The notes under the pieces were generated by a model. That model saw only the letters and a program-made list of their open reading frames with translations. It had not been told where the DNA came from and made no database searches. 64,000 nt of DNA from Streptomyces sp. AP-93 (GTDB taxonomy: Bacteria > Actinomycetota > Actinomycetes > Streptomycetales > Streptomycetaceae), in assembly GCF_022808175.1 (NCBI RefSeq), contig NZ_JALGBX010000007.1:248001-312000 (forward strand). The letters are read 5' to 3'. Each line of letters begins with the position of its first letter. The first letter of the stretch is position 1. Of the stretch, positions 1-10,431 are shown one piece after another. Position numbers and translations under genes: made by a program.

Positions 1-488
1 CGCCGCTGTTCTCCGACGCGCTGACGGTCTCCCCGTACCTCGGCTACGGCTCGCTGAAGCCGGCGGTCGACCTGGCCCGTGAGTCGGGGGCCGGCCTGTT
101 CGTCCTGGCGCTGACCTCCAACCCGGAGGGTGCGGAGGTCCAGCGGGCGGTCCGTTCGGACGGCCGCTCGATCGGGGCGACGATGCTGGCGCACCTGGCG
201 GCGGAGAACGCGGGCGCCTCCCCGATGGGCTCCTTCGGAGCCGTGGTCGGGGCGACGCTCGGGGACCTGTCCTCCTTCGACCTGGACATCAACGGGCCGC
301 TGCTGGCCCCCGGCATCGGTGCGCAGGGCGCTACCGCGGCGGACCTCCCGGCGGTGTTCGGCGCGGCCGTGCGCAATGTCGTTCCGAACGTGTCGCGGGG
401 CGTGCTGAAGCACGGGCCGGACGCGGCCGCGCTCCGCGCTTCCGCGCGGGCCTTCGCGGACGAGATCCGCGCAGCCGTAGCGGCGTAG
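1..488 (+). CDS. pyrF: Orotidine 5'-phosphate decarboxylase, 3' part (cut by window start)
   Basis: Last step of de novo UMP synthesis, decarboxylation of OMP to UMP in the cytosol. Only the C-terminal ~161 residues are present; the frame is open from base 3 to TAG at 486-488. The segment 'LTSNPEG' and the following glycine-rich phosphate-binding strand and loop are typical of the type 2 (actinobacterial/myxobacterial) PyrF family, which is longer than the enteric enzyme. The first catalytic loop lies upstream of the window. The pyrK and pyrD genes follow on the same strand after a 579-bp repeat-filled gap, so the gene is the end of the main pyr operon. Family identification is firm. Confidence 0.93.
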   Translation, partial: PLFSDALTVSPYLGYGSLKPAVDLARESGAGLFVLALTSNPEGAEVQRAVRSDGRSIGATMLAHLAAENAGASPMGSFGAVVGATLGDLSSFDLDINGPLLAPGIGAQGATAADLPAVFGAAVRNVVPNVSRGVLKHGPDAAALRASARAFADEIRAAVAA

Positions 489-1067
489 CCCTGCGGGGCG
501 GAGTCCCCTACCCACCCTTCGCCCGTTCCCCGGGGCTCCGCCCCGGACCCGTTGCCGCGCGCGGCGCCGTTGCCGGGGGCCAGCCCCCGGACCCCCGCTC
601 CTCAAACGCCGGAGGGGCTGGATTTGGCCGGCCTCGGCCCGTACGTGGCTGTGAGGCCGGGCTGGATTTGGGCGGCGGCCTGCAGGTGGGCGTTAGGCGG
701 GCTGGTGTGCCGCGCAGCGGCATATCCAGCCCCGCCGGCGTTTGAGGCGCGGGGTCTGGGGCGGAGCCCCAGGGGGTCCGGGCGCAGCCCGGGGCCCCGC
801 TTCAGCCCGTCCGGCGTTTGAGGGCGGGGGCCGGGCAGCGCCCGGGAGCACACCCAGCCCCGCCGGCGTTTGAGGCGCGGGTCCGGGCGGAGCCCGGGGA
901 ACGGTGGAAGGGCGGGTCGGGGACCTCGCCCCGCGCAGCGGGAAACCGGTGTGCGGCAAGGGCGTAGGGCCCGGAGGGTCGGGGCTTCGGACCGGTGTGG
1001 TGTGGGGGGCCGAAGGGCGATCATGGGGTGGGGGGTTAGGCCCCCTACCCCGGACGGAGCGCCCCGC
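489..1067. repeat. Intergenic region packed with G+C palindromic repeats
   Basis: This 579-bp gap has no convincing gene. It holds four copies of a ~20-bp element whose core reads CTCAAACGCCGGxxGGGCTG: plus strand at about 600-619, and inverted at about 727-746, 803-822 and 854-873. Each copy is joined to C/G runs of the type GGGGCGGAGCCCC that can fold into hairpins. The same family recurs at 9603-9737 and 20987-21006. Such elements are common between Streptomyces genes. A transcription-terminating or mRNA-stabilising role is inference. Confidence 0.75.
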
Positions 1068-1925
1068 GTGCCCCCAGTACAGACCGTCGCCACGATCCGG
1101 CGGATCACGCCCGTCGGGGCCTATTATCATCTCGTCCTCGACGCCCCCGGCGTCACCGGCGTCCGCCCCGGCCACTTCGGCGCCCTCGCCATCGGCGGCC
1201 GGAATTCGAGCACACTGCTCCGCCGCGCCTTCTCCATCCACCGCGCCGACCCCGCCACCCGCACCGTCGAGTTCGTCTTCGCCGAGGCCGGCCGCGGGAC
1301 CAGGGCACTGGCCGCGCACCGCCCCGGCGACACCGTGGACCTCATCGCCCCCCTCGGCACCCCCTTCCCGCTCCCCGACGGCCCGGTCGGCGCGGTCCTC
1401 GTGGCCGGCGGCTACGGCAGCGCCCCGATGTTCGCCCTCGCCGAGGAGGTCCTCGGGCGCGGCGGCCGGGTCGCCTTCGTCCTCGGGGCGGCCACCGGGG
1501 ACCGGCTGTTCGGGGTCGACCGGGCGCAGGCCCTCGCCGAGCACGTGTACGTGGTCACCGACGACGGTTCGGCCGGACGGCGGGGACGGGTCACCGACGT
1601 GCTCCTCGAGGCCATCACGGTGACCGGCGCCACCGAGGTCCACTCCTGCGGCCCGATGGGCATGCTCAAGGCCGTCACGGAGATCGCCACCGCCGCCGGA
1701 GCCGCCAGCCACACCGCCGTCGAGGAGGCCATGGCCTGTGGGATCGGGATCTGCATGAGCTGCGTCCTGCCCGTCACCGGCCCCGACGGCGTCACCCGTT
1801 TCCTTCGCTCCTGCACATCCGGCCCCGTTTTCGACGGCACCACCGTCCGCTGGGACGACGCCGGAACCCTGCCCGAGGACCTCGAAGGCGCGGCCGCCAT
1901 GACCCCGAAGGCGAGCGACCGGTGA
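1068..1925 (+). CDS. pyrK: Dihydroorotate dehydrogenase electron-transfer subunit
   Basis: PyrK passes electrons from PyrD-bound FMN through FAD and a [2Fe-2S] cluster to NAD+ in class 1B dihydroorotate dehydrogenase. The 285-residue product has, in order, a ferredoxin-reductase-like FAD domain with 'RRAFSIH', a nucleotide-binding segment 'GGYGSAPM' and a C-terminal cysteine set (ACGIGICMSC, then RSC further on) for the cluster. I chose GTG 1068 because GGACGGAG lies about 8 bp upstream and the homologous region starts there; ATG 1023 in the same frame is an alternative. The stop overlaps the GTG of pyrD by 4 nt, so the two subunits are probably translationally coupled. Confidence 0.9.
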   Translation: MPPVQTVATIRRITPVGAYYHLVLDAPGVTGVRPGHFGALAIGGRNSSTLLRRAFSIHRADPATRTVEFVFAEAGRGTRALAAHRPGDTVDLIAPLGTPFPLPDGPVGAVLVAGGYGSAPMFALAEEVLGRGGRVAFVLGAATGDRLFGVDRAQALAEHVYVVTDDGSAGRRGRVTDVLLEAITVTGATEVHSCGPMGMLKAVTEIATAAGAASHTAVEEAMACGIGICMSCVLPVTGPDGVTRFLRSCTSGPVFDGTTVRWDDAGTLPEDLEGAAAMTPKASDR

Positions 1926-2914
1926 GTCCCCTGAGTCCCCTGAGTCCCCTGAGTCCCCTCAAGCCCGAAGATGTCGACATGTCCGCGCCCCTCGGCGCTC
2001 ACGTCACCCTCCCCAACCCCGTCTCCACCGCCTCCGGCTGCGCCGGCTACGGCCGGGAGCTGCACCGCTTCACCCCCTTGGACGAGCTCGGCACCATCAC
2101 CACGAAGACCGTGATGCCGTACGTCCGCTCCGGCCGGGCCACTCCGCGGATGGCCGAGACCCCCAGCGGGATGCTGAACTCCATCGGACTCCAGGGCTCC
2201 GGCATCGACCACTTCGTCGAGCACGAGCTGCCCTGGCTGGCCGAGCGCGGGGCACGGGTTCTCGTATCGGTCGCGGGGGAGCGTACGGAGGAGTTCGCCG
2301 AGGCGGCCGCCCGGCTGACCGGGCAGCCCGCGGTGGTCGGCATCGAGGCCAACATCTCCTGCCCGAACGTCGCGGACCGCGGCCTCGTCTTCGCCTGCGA
2401 CGCCGACGCCTCCTTCGAGGTGGTCAAGGCGGTCAAGGCGGCGGCCGACCCCGCACTGCCCGTCTACGCCAAGCTGACCCCCGACGTGACGCGGATCACG
2501 GACATCGCGGCCGCCTGTACGGAAGCGGGCGCCGACGGGCTCTCGATGATCAACACCGTCCTCGGGACGGCCATCGACACCGACACCATGCGCCCGGCCC
2601 TCGCCGGGGTCACCGGAGGCCTCTCGGGTCCGGCGATCCGGCCCGTCGCCGTCCGCTGCGTTCACCAGGTCCACGGCGCGATGCTGGCCGGCGCCGTCCG
2701 GCGGGTCCCCATCCTGGGGATGGGCGGGATCGCCTCCGGCCGGGACGCGCTCGAATTCGTGCTCGCCGGCGCTTCGGGCGTGGCGGTGGGGACCGCCTTG
2801 TTCAACGATCCGTCCGCGCCCCTGCGGATCCGCGACGACCTGCGCGCGGCACTCGCCGCACGCGGTTTCGGGGCGTTCGAGGACGCCGTCGGGGTGGCTC
2901 ATCGCACTCTCTGA
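1922..2914 (+). CDS. pyrD: Dihydroorotate dehydrogenase, class 1B catalytic subunit
   Basis: Oxidises dihydroorotate to orotate with FMN and works with PyrK. The TIM-barrel protein shows the N-terminal 'LPNPVSTASGC' strand, the catalytic-cysteine segment 'EANISCPNV' typical of class 1B (class 2 enzymes use Ser), 'NTVLG', and the FMN phosphate-binding 'GMGGIASGRDALE'. The start is uncertain. GTG 1922 overlaps the pyrK stop but would add an in-frame 9-bp tandem repeat (Ser-Pro-Leu four times) absent from the core fold. ATG 1979 begins just before the conserved barrel. I list the coupled GTG. Confidence 0.88.
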   Translation: MSPLSPLSPLSPLKPEDVDMSAPLGAHVTLPNPVSTASGCAGYGRELHRFTPLDELGTITTKTVMPYVRSGRATPRMAETPSGMLNSIGLQGSGIDHFVEHELPWLAERGARVLVSVAGERTEEFAEAAARLTGQPAVVGIEANISCPNVADRGLVFACDADASFEVVKAVKAAADPALPVYAKLTPDVTRITDIAAACTEAGADGLSMINTVLGTAIDTDTMRPALAGVTGGLSGPAIRPVAVRCVHQVHGAMLAGAVRRVPILGMGGIASGRDALEFVLAGASGVAVGTALFNDPSAPLRIRDDLRAALAARGFGAFEDAVGVAHRTL

Positions 2915-3159
2915 CGAAATTCGAACGTCTTTCACCGGACAAATCCGGGGTGGTTTGTCCGTGATGTACGGTTCAGTGGAGGCTGACCAGGACTTTTCGT
3001 CCGTTCTCGCTGACTGGAGCGGTGATGGCCGCTAGTCTCCGAGCAGAGTCAACGAGCAGCGATCGAGCACCACCGCTGTTCGGGCGCTCGCCTGGTGTGA
3101 TGCCTTCAGGCATTCCACTGGTCCGTATCCGACAGTTCGACATCCGAGGTGACGTAGGC

Positions 3160-3483
3160 GTGGCTCTTCCGCCCCTTACCCCTGAACAGCGCGCAGCAGC
3201 GCTCGAAAAGGCCGCCGCGGCTCGCCGGGAGCGGGCCGAGGTGAAGAATCGACTCAAGCACTCCGGCGCCTCCCTGCACGACGTCATCAAGCTGGGGCAG
3301 GAGAACGACGTCATCGGCAAGATGAAGGTTTCCGCTCTCCTGGAGTCCCTGCCTGGCGTCGGCAAGGTGCGAGCCAAGCAGCTCATGGAGCGCCTCGGCA
3401 TCTCCGAGTCCCGGCGTGTCCGAGGTCTCGGTTCCAACCAGATCGCCTCTCTGGAGCGTGAGTTCGGCGGTAACGCCGCCTAA
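3160..3483 (+). CDS. mihF: Actinobacterial integration host factor sIHF
   Basis: Small nucleoid-associated DNA-binding protein that bends and constrains DNA and affects sporulation and secondary metabolism in Streptomyces; unrelated in sequence to enteric IHF. The 107-residue length is the family norm. An N-terminal helical part ([17 protein letters not shown]) is followed by a helix-two-turn-helix with the lid '[18 protein letters not shown]'. GTG 3160 is chosen because AGGTGA stands about 8 bp upstream; upstream in-frame starts would add poorly conserved residues. gmk follows after 61 bp, the usual neighbour. Confidence 0.95.
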   Translation: MALPPLTPEQRAAALEKAAAARRERAEVKNRLKHSGASLHDVIKLGQENDVIGKMKVSALLESLPGVGKVRAKQLMERLGISESRRVRGLGSNQIASLEREFGGNAA

Positions 3484-3544
3484 GGCGTCGTCCGAAGTTC
3501 TCCCGGCGTTCTCAGGCAGTCCCGAGAAGCTGGATAATCGCTCT

Positions 3545-4108
3545 ATGGCAGCAGAGGTTCGTCCGCGGCTGACCGTGCTCTCCGGCCCTTCGGGGGTCGG
3601 CAAGAGCACGGTCGTCGCGCATATGCGCAAGGTTCACCCCGAGGTCTGGCTCTCGGTGTCGGCCACCACCCGCAAGCCGCGGCCCGGTGAGCGACACGGA
3701 GTCCACTACTTCTTCGTCAACGACGACGAGTTCGACAAGCTGATCGCCAATGGCGAGCTGCTGGAGTGGGCCGAGTTCGCGGGCAACCGCTACGGCACAC
3801 CGCGTGGCGCAGTGCTGGAACGCCTGGAGAACGGCGAGCCGGTCCTGCTGGAGATCGACCTCCAGGGCGCACGGCTCGTACGCGAGTCCATGTCCGAGGC
3901 ACAGTTGGTCTTCCTGGCTCCTCCGAGCTGGGACGAGCTGGTCCGCCGGCTCACCGGCCGGGGCACCGAAACCGCGGAGGTCGTCGAGCGCCGGCTCGGC
4001 GCCGCCAAGATCGAACTGGCTGCCGAATCCGAGTTCGACACCACCCTGGTCAACACCTCGGTCGAGGACGTCGCGCGCGAGCTGCTAGCCTTGATGAATG
4101 TCGTCTGA
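3545..4108 (+). CDS. gmk: Guanylate kinase
   Basis: Phosphorylates GMP to GDP with ATP. The 187-residue protein opens with the P-loop '[10 protein letters not shown]', then the GMP-binding '[13 protein letters not shown]' and 'GVHYFF' elements and the lid ending in 'RLTGRGTET'. ATG 3545 places the P-loop about 12 residues from the start, normal for the family. It lies between sIHF and rpoZ, the conserved actinobacterial order. Confidence 0.96.
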   Translation: MAAEVRPRLTVLSGPSGVGKSTVVAHMRKVHPEVWLSVSATTRKPRPGERHGVHYFFVNDDEFDKLIANGELLEWAEFAGNRYGTPRGAVLERLENGEPVLLEIDLQGARLVRESMSEAQLVFLAPPSWDELVRRLTGRGTETAEVVERRLGAAKIELAAESEFDTTLVNTSVEDVARELLALMNVV

Positions 4109-4187
4109 TCGTTGACCGGTGTTCAACCGGTCCGGACGGTCCGAATTCGACACTTCTAGGTCTTACCCCATCTTCGGAAGGTAGAGC

Positions 4188-4460
4188 GTGTCCTCTTCCA
4201 TTACTGCGCCCGAGGGCATCATCAACCCGCCGATCGACGAGCTGCTCGAGGCCACGGACTCGAAGTACAGCCTCGTGATCTACGCGGCCAAGCGCGCGCG
4301 TCAGATCAACGCGTACTACTCGCAGCTCGGTGAGGGCCTGCTCGAGTACGTCGGCCCGCTGGTGGACACCCACGTCCACGAGAAGCCGCTTTCGATCGCG
4401 CTGCGCGAGATCAACGCGGGTCTGCTGACCTCCGAGGCCATCGAGGCCCCGGCTCAGTAA
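4188..4460 (+). CDS. rpoZ: RNA polymerase omega subunit
   Basis: Assembly and stability subunit that clamps the beta' C-terminus. The 90-residue product carries the conserved '[18 protein letters not shown]' helix and the downstream '[11 protein letters not shown]' segment. GTG 4188 is preceded by GGAAGG. A strong hairpin follows the stop by 18 bp, so the sIHF-gmk-rpoZ transcript probably ends here. Confidence 0.96.
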   Translation: MSSSITAPEGIINPPIDELLEATDSKYSLVIYAAKRARQINAYYSQLGEGLLEYVGPLVDTHVHEKPLSIALREINAGLLTSEAIEAPAQ

Positions 4461-4478
4461 GGCACGAGTGTCCTTTCA

Positions 4479-4513
4479 CCACAGGCCCGGCAGAACATCT
4501 GCCGGGCCTGTGG
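4479..4513 (+). terminator. Hairpin terminator after rpoZ
   Basis: A perfect 16-bp stem (4479-4494 with 4498-4513) closes a 3-nt loop, ending CCACAGG...CCTGTGG. There is no long T-run, as is usual in Streptomyces. It sits between rpoZ and coaBC. Confidence 0.8.
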
Positions 4514-4576
4514 TGTGTCATAGGTGTCATAGAGGTCATGCAGGTGTGGTGGCGGTCATCAGCCGAAGGGGCGTGT

Positions 4577-5794
4577 GTGGTGGGTAAGCCGAAGGTCGTG
4601 CTCGGAGTCAGCGGCGGGATCGCCGCTTACAAGGCGTGCGAGCTGCTGCGCCGGCTGACCGAGTCCGGGCACGACGTACGCGTGGTGCCGACGGCGGCGT
4701 CGCTGAACTTCGTCGGGGAGGCCACCTGGGCCGCCCTCTCCGGGAACCCGGCCTCCACCGAGGTCTGGGAGAGCGTCCACGAGGTGCCGCACGTACGGAT
4801 CGGGCAGGGCGCCGACCTCGTCGTCGTGGCCCCTGCCACCGCCGACATGCTGGCCAAGGCCGCCCACGGGCTGGCCGACGACCTGCTCACCAACACGCTG
4901 CTCACCGCGCGCTGCCCCGTGGTGTTCGCACCCGCGATGCACACCGAGATGTGGGAGCACCCGGCCACCCAGGAGAACGTGGCCACGCTGCGCGGGCGCG
5001 GCGCCGTCGTCATCGAGCCGGCGGTCGGCCGGCTCACCGGCAAGGACACCGGCAAGGGGCGGCTGCCCGACCCCGAGGAGATCTTCGAGGTGTGCGTCAG
5101 GGTCCTGGCCCGTGGGGTGGCCGAGCCCGACCTCGCCGGCCGGCACGTGGTGATCAGCGCGGGCGGTACGCGCGAGCCGCTGGACCCGGTCCGCTTCCTC
5201 GGCAACCGCTCCTCCGGCAAGCAGGGCTACGCCCTGGCCCGTACAGCGGTCGCCCGCGGGGCCCGGGTCACCCTGGTCTCCGCCAACGCCGCGCTCGCGG
5301 ACCCGGCCGGGGTGGACCTCGTACGGGTCGGGACGGCCCTGCAGCTGCGCGAGGCCGTGCTCAAGGCGGCCGCGGACGCCGACGCGGTGGTGATGGCCGC
5401 GGCCGTGGCCGACTTCCGGCCCGCCGAGTACGCGGGCGGGAAGATCAAGAAGAAGGACGGGCAGGAGCCCGCTCCCGTCGCCCTCGTACGTAATCCGGAC
5501 ATTCTCGCGGAGATTTCCGCCGACCGGGCCCGGGAGGGCCAGGTCGTGGTCGGTTTCGCCGCCGAGACCGACGACGTACTAGCCAACGGGCGGAGCAAGC
5601 TCCTCCGCAAGGGGTGTGATCTTCTCGTCGTCAACGAGGTGGGTGAGGCGAAGACCTTTGGTTCCGAGGAGAACGAAGCGGTCATCCTGTCCTCCGATGG
5701 GAGCGAGCTCGCCGTCCCCTATGGTCCGAAGGAATCGCTCGCAGACGTGATTTGGGATCAGGTCGCACCGCGCATCGGCGCGCGACGCGCCTGA
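4577..5794 (+). CDS. coaBC: Bifunctional phosphopantothenoylcysteine synthetase/decarboxylase
   Basis: Catalyses two steps of coenzyme A synthesis: ligation of cysteine to 4'-phosphopantothenate (CoaB) and FMN-dependent decarboxylation (CoaC). The N-terminal flavoprotein half shows 'LGVSGGIAAYKA', the histidine-bearing 'HEVPHVRIG' and the substrate-clamp segment 'PAMHTEMWEH'. The C-terminal half begins near residue 190 with 'VISAGGTREPLDPVRFL' and 'NRSSGKQGYALA'. About 405 residues, the normal length. GTG 4577 lies 6 nt after GAAGGGG; GTG 4580 is equally possible. Confidence 0.95.
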   Translation: MVGKPKVVLGVSGGIAAYKACELLRRLTESGHDVRVVPTAASLNFVGEATWAALSGNPASTEVWESVHEVPHVRIGQGADLVVVAPATADMLAKAAHGLADDLLTNTLLTARCPVVFAPAMHTEMWEHPATQENVATLRGRGAVVIEPAVGRLTGKDTGKGRLPDPEEIFEVCVRVLARGVAEPDLAGRHVVISAGGTREPLDPVRFLGNRSSGKQGYALARTAVARGARVTLVSANAALADPAGVDLVRVGTALQLREAVLKAAADADAVVMAAAVADFRPAEYAGGKIKKKDGQEPAPVALVRNPDILAEISADRAREGQVVVGFAAETDDVLANGRSKLLRKGCDLLVVNEVGEAKTFGSEENEAVILSSDGSELAVPYGPKESLADVIWDQVAPRIGARRA

Positions 5795-5989
5795 GCGGAG
5801 GCTCTTTCCGCAGGCTGATCCTTGAGTAAGAATGGAGTGTCGCAGGTCACACGGCTCCCACAGGGCGAGACGGGTGGTCCGGCGAACGGTGGCGACCGAT
5901 AAACTGCAGCCGGAACGTGATCGGGCGCAGCCTCCGATGTCGTCCCACCAATATTTCAGCCAGCAGCCGCTGCAACCCCAGGGAGCGTT

Positions 5990-7198
<1,209 letters not shown>

Positions 7199-7214
7199 GA
7201 CCCGCCTGATCGAC

Positions 7215-7249
7215 GGACGGCCCCGGACCCTTGTGGTCCGGGGCCGTCC
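7215..7249 (+). terminator. Hairpin terminator after metK
   Basis: A perfect 15-bp stem, GGACGGCCCCGGACC at 7215-7229 with its complement at 7235-7249, around a 5-nt loop, 16 bp after the metK stop. Confidence 0.82.
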
Positions 7250-7301
7250 GCGTGCGGCGCCCCGTCCGCCGTTGTCGGTGGGGTTTGGTAAGAATGCGGG
7301 T

Positions 7302-9428
7302 GTGAGCAGCACCGATGACATGGGGGAGCGGAGCGCGCCGGGCGGTCCGCCGGAGCAGCTCGCGCTGATGCGGGAGATGGTCGCCGAGGCGAAGGCCAAG
7401 GCGCCCAAGGCCAAGCCGCGGACCTGGCGCGGCGCTTCCGTGGCCGAGGAACTGCCCGTGGCCCGGGTCCTCGTCAACAAGGGCGTGCTCCACCTCGACC
7501 GGCTCTTCGACTACGCCGTACCCGCCGAACTCTCCGAGTCCGCCCAGCCCGGTGTCCGCGTCCGGGTCCGCTTCGGCGCGGGCTCCCACCGGGTGCACGG
7601 CGGCCGCCGCGAGGGCGGCGGGCTCATCGACGGTTTCGTCATCGAGCGCCGCGCCGAGTCCGACTACAACGGAGCTCTCGCGGCCCTGGCCCAGGTCGTC
7701 TCGCCCGAGGTCGTGCTCGGCCCCCGCATGCTCGCCCTCGCCCGCGCCGTCGCCGACCGGTACGCCGGCAGCCTCGCCGACGTGCTCCAGCTCGCGCTGC
7801 CCGCGCGCAGCGCCCGCGCCGAGGCCAAGCCGTCCCCCGAACCGCTGCCCCCGCCCGCCGCGCCCGAGCCCGCCGGCTGGGAGCGGTACGGAGCGGGCCC
7901 CGGCTTCCTGCGGGCCCTGGCGGGCGGCGGAACCCCGCGCGCCGTGTGGACGGCCCTGCCCGGCCCCGGCTGGGCCGACGAGCTGGCCCGCGCCATGGCC
8001 GCCACCCTCGCCTCGGGCCGCGGCGCCCTCGCCGTGGTCCCCGACGGGCGCACCGCCGCCCGTGTCGACGCGGCGCTCACCGCCCTGCTCGGCGAGGGGC
8101 GGCACGCCCTGCTGACCGCCGAGTCCGGGCCGGAGAAGCGCTACCGCCAGTGGCTGGCCGTCAGCCGGGGTTCGGTGCGGGCCGTGGTCGGCACCCGGGC
8201 CGCGATGTTCGCTCCCGTACGGGACCTCGGGCTCGTCGCCGTCTGGGACGACGGCGACTCCAGCCACAGCGACGTCCACGCCCCCTTCCCGCACGTGCGG
8301 GAGGTGCTGGAACTGCGCGCGGTCACCGACGGCTGCGCCTTCCTGGTGGGCAGCACCAGCTGCACGGTGGAGGCCGCGCAGCTCGTCGAGTCCGGCTGGG
8401 CCCGCCCGCTGGTCGCCGACCGCGAGACGGTGCGCACGTACGCGCCCCGGATCCGGACCGTCGGCGACGAGCTGCTGGCCCGGGACGGGGCCGCGCGGGC
8501 CGCCCGGCTGCCGAGCCTCGCGTGGGAGACCGTACGGGAGGGCCTGAAGACCGGGCCCGTGCTCGTCCAGGTGCCCCGGCGCGGCTACGTGCCCCGGCTG
8601 GCGTGCGAGCGGTGCCGGACGCCCGCGCGGTGCACGGTCTGCGCCGGGCCGCTGGAGGCGCCCGACGCGCGGGACCTGCACTGCGGGTGGTGCGGGCGGG
8701 CAGAGCCGGCCTGGCACTGCGAGGAGTGCGGATCGTTCCGGCTGCGGGCCCAGGTGGTGGGCGCGCGGCGGACCGCCGAGGAGCTGGGGCGGGCCTTCCC
8801 GGCCGTCCCCGTACGGACTTCCGGGCGCGACCACATCCTGGACGAGGTGCCGGACCGGCCCGCGCTGGTGGTGTCCACGCCCGGCGCCGAGCCGGTCGCG
8901 GCGGGCGCCGGGTACGCGGCGGCGCTGCTGCTGGACGGCTGGGCCATGCTGAGCCGGCCCGACCTGCGGGCGGGCGAGGACGCGCTGCGGCGGTGGATCG
9001 CGGCGGCCTCGCTGGTCCGGGGGGACGGGCAGGTGGTGGTCGTCGCCGAGCCGACGCTGCGGCCCGTCCAGGCGCTGGTGCGGTGGGATCCCGTCGGGCA
9101 CGCGGTACGGGAGCTCGCGGAGCGGGCGCAGCTCGGGTTCCCGCCGGTTTCCCGGATGGCGGCGGTCGCCGCGGGCAGCGCGGAACTGGTGCAGGCCTTC
9201 CTGGCGGGGGCCGGGCTGCCGCCGGACGCGGAGGTACTGGGGCCGGTGCCGCTGCCCGCGCGGCGGGGGGAGCCGTCCGTGGGGGAGCGGGCGCTGGTCC
9301 GGGTCCCGCCGGGCAGTGGCGCTGCGCTGGCGGCCGCGTTGAAGGCTGCGCAGGTTGCCCGGATGGCGCGGGGGGCTCCGGCGGCGGAGGCGGTCCGGAT
9401 CCGGATCGATCCGCTGGACATCGGCTGA
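7302..9428 (+). CDS. priA: Probable primosomal protein N' (PriA), helicase motifs degenerate
   Basis: Replication-restart protein. The 708 residues include the N-terminal DNA-binding 'VLVNKGVLHLDRLFDYAVP' and the zinc-binding region with paired cysteines (CERCRTPARCTVC, CGWC, CEEC). The Walker A position reads as a glycine/proline stretch without GKT, and the DEXH box is replaced by 'VWDDGDSSH', so ATP-driven helicase activity is unlikely, as is recorded for actinobacterial PriA in general. GTG 7302 begins the homologous region. It may act as a structural loader of the replisome; that role is inference. Confidence 0.9.
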   Translation: MSSTDDMGERSAPGGPPEQLALMREMVAEAKAKAPKAKPRTWRGASVAEELPVARVLVNKGVLHLDRLFDYAVPAELSESAQPGVRVRVRFGAGSHRVHGGRREGGGLIDGFVIERRAESDYNGALAALAQVVSPEVVLGPRMLALARAVADRYAGSLADVLQLALPARSARAEAKPSPEPLPPPAAPEPAGWERYGAGPGFLRALAGGGTPRAVWTALPGPGWADELARAMAATLASGRGALAVVPDGRTAARVDAALTALLGEGRHALLTAESGPEKRYRQWLAVSRGSVRAVVGTRAAMFAPVRDLGLVAVWDDGDSSHSDVHAPFPHVREVLELRAVTDGCAFLVGSTSCTVEAAQLVESGWARPLVADRETVRTYAPRIRTVGDELLARDGAARAARLPSLAWETVREGLKTGPVLVQVPRRGYVPRLACERCRTPARCTVCAGPLEAPDARDLHCGWCGRAEPAWHCEECGSFRLRAQVVGARRTAEELGRAFPAVPVRTSGRDHILDEVPDRPALVVSTPGAEPVAAGAGYAAALLLDGWAMLSRPDLRAGEDALRRWIAAASLVRGDGQVVVVAEPTLRPVQALVRWDPVGHAVRELAERAQLGFPPVSRMAAVAAGSAELVQAFLAGAGLPPDAEVLGPVPLPARRGEPSVGERALVRVPPGSGAALAAALKAAQVARMARGAPAAEAVRIRIDPLDIG

Positions 9429-9463
9429 CCCCGGCCCGGCCCGGCCGCGGGCTGCGGGTGCCC

Positions 9464-9557
9464 CGCTGCGCGGGGCGAAGTCCCCGCAGTAGCCCTTGCC
9501 GCTGCGCGGGGCGAACTCCCCGCAGTAGCCCTTGCCGCTGCGCGGGGCGAAGTCCCC
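9464..9557. repeat. 36-bp tandem repeat, 2.6 copies
   Basis: Units start at 9464, 9500 and 9536, each opening CGCTGCGCGGGGCGAA. The first two are full length with one base difference (AAGT/AACT); the third runs to about 9557. Each contains the palindromic GCTGCGCGGGGC. No open frame of interest covers it; it lies just downstream of priA. Confidence 0.85.
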
Positions 9558-9599
9558 TACCCGCCCTTCCACCGTTCCCCGGACGCTGCCCGGACCCCG

Positions 9600-9765
9600 G
9601 TCCTCAAACGCCGGACGGGCTGAACAGACCCCGGGGCTCCGCCCCGGACCCCGCGCTTCGAACGCCGGCGAGGCTCGGATCGGCCGGATGGGCTGGAGGA
9701 CCTGGGGGTGGGAAATCCAGCCCGTCCGGCGTTTGAGGACCGGGGTCCGGGGCGGAGCCCCGGTT
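9600..9765. repeat. Second cluster of G+C intergenic repeats
   Basis: Contains CTCAAACGCCGGACGGGCTG at 9603-9622, a variant at about 9656-9675, and the inverted copy at 9718-9737, with flanking GGGGCTCCGCCCC-type arms. It is the same family as at 600-873. The rest of the gap 9429-9909 holds nothing else I can identify. Confidence 0.75.
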
Positions 9766-9909
9766 TCGGGAAGGGGCGGGGTGGGGGAAGCCGCCCGCAG
9801 GGCGACGGCCCGGTTCCGGCGGGGACGACGGAAGCCCCCGGCGGGGCGGCCTTGGGGGGCGCTCCGCCGGGGGCTGGCCGTCGGGGGTCGGCGTCCCGGC
9901 GGGGAGGGG

Positions 9910-10431
9910 TCAGCCGTTGCGGGGGCCGGGGAAGGCGGCGGTGCGGGACGCGCCCGACTCCTCGCGCACCGGCTGCGGCGGCACCGAGCGCGCCGCCGGG
10001 ACGGTGGGCAGGGGCCCGAGGGTCCGGGTCGTCGTGCCCTCGGCCAGGGGCTCCCGCTCGGCGCTGCCGGGCTCGGCGCTCTGCGCCCGCCGGGCACCGT
10101 AGCGCCGGTGGACGGCCTGCTTGGTGACGCCGAGCGCCGAGCCGACCGCGTCCCACGAGAAGCCGAGCGAGCGGTCGAAGTCCACCGCGGCGGTGACCAG
10201 CGTCTCGACGCTGTCCCGCAGCTCCTGGGCGAGGCGGACGGTGGGCGCGGGTGCCCGGCCGTAGACGACGAAGCCCGTGGAAGGGCCTGAGCGGCGCGGG
10301 CGGTAGACGTTGCCGAGCTGGGCGGTGAGCGTACGCAGAGCATCCACCTGCCGGCGAACCCGCTCGATGTCCCGCACCAGGAGGTGCAGGCTGGCCCGTG
10401 CTTGGGCGTCGTGGGTGGCGTGGTCGGCCAT
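9910..10431 (-). CDS. Small HTH-containing protein of unknown role
   Basis: A 173-residue protein with an N-terminal helical region (residues 10-40, possibly coiled coil), then a helix-turn-helix-like segment '[20 protein letters not shown]' at about residues 91-110, and a disordered tail rich in Pro, Arg and Ser. The HTH resembles those of Streptomyces sigma-like or AsnC-type DNA-binding domains, but I assign no family. ATG 10431 was preferred to an upstream GTG/ATG because the preceding residues are low-complexity. It is divergent from fmt, with 273 bp between the two starts that can hold both promoters. Confidence 0.7.
   Translation of the reverse strand: MADHATHDAQARASLHLLVRDIERVRRQVDALRTLTAQLGNVYRPRRSGPSTGFVVYGRAPAPTVRLAQELRDSVETLVTAAVDFDRSLGFSWDAVGSALGVTKQAVHRRYGARRAQSAEPGSAEREPLAEGTTTRTLGPLPTVPAARSVPPQPVREESGASRTAAFPGPRNG

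Noticed and set aside
5795..5989. SAM riboswitch ahead of metK
   Set aside because: The 195-bp leader shows no multi-stem core that I recognise.
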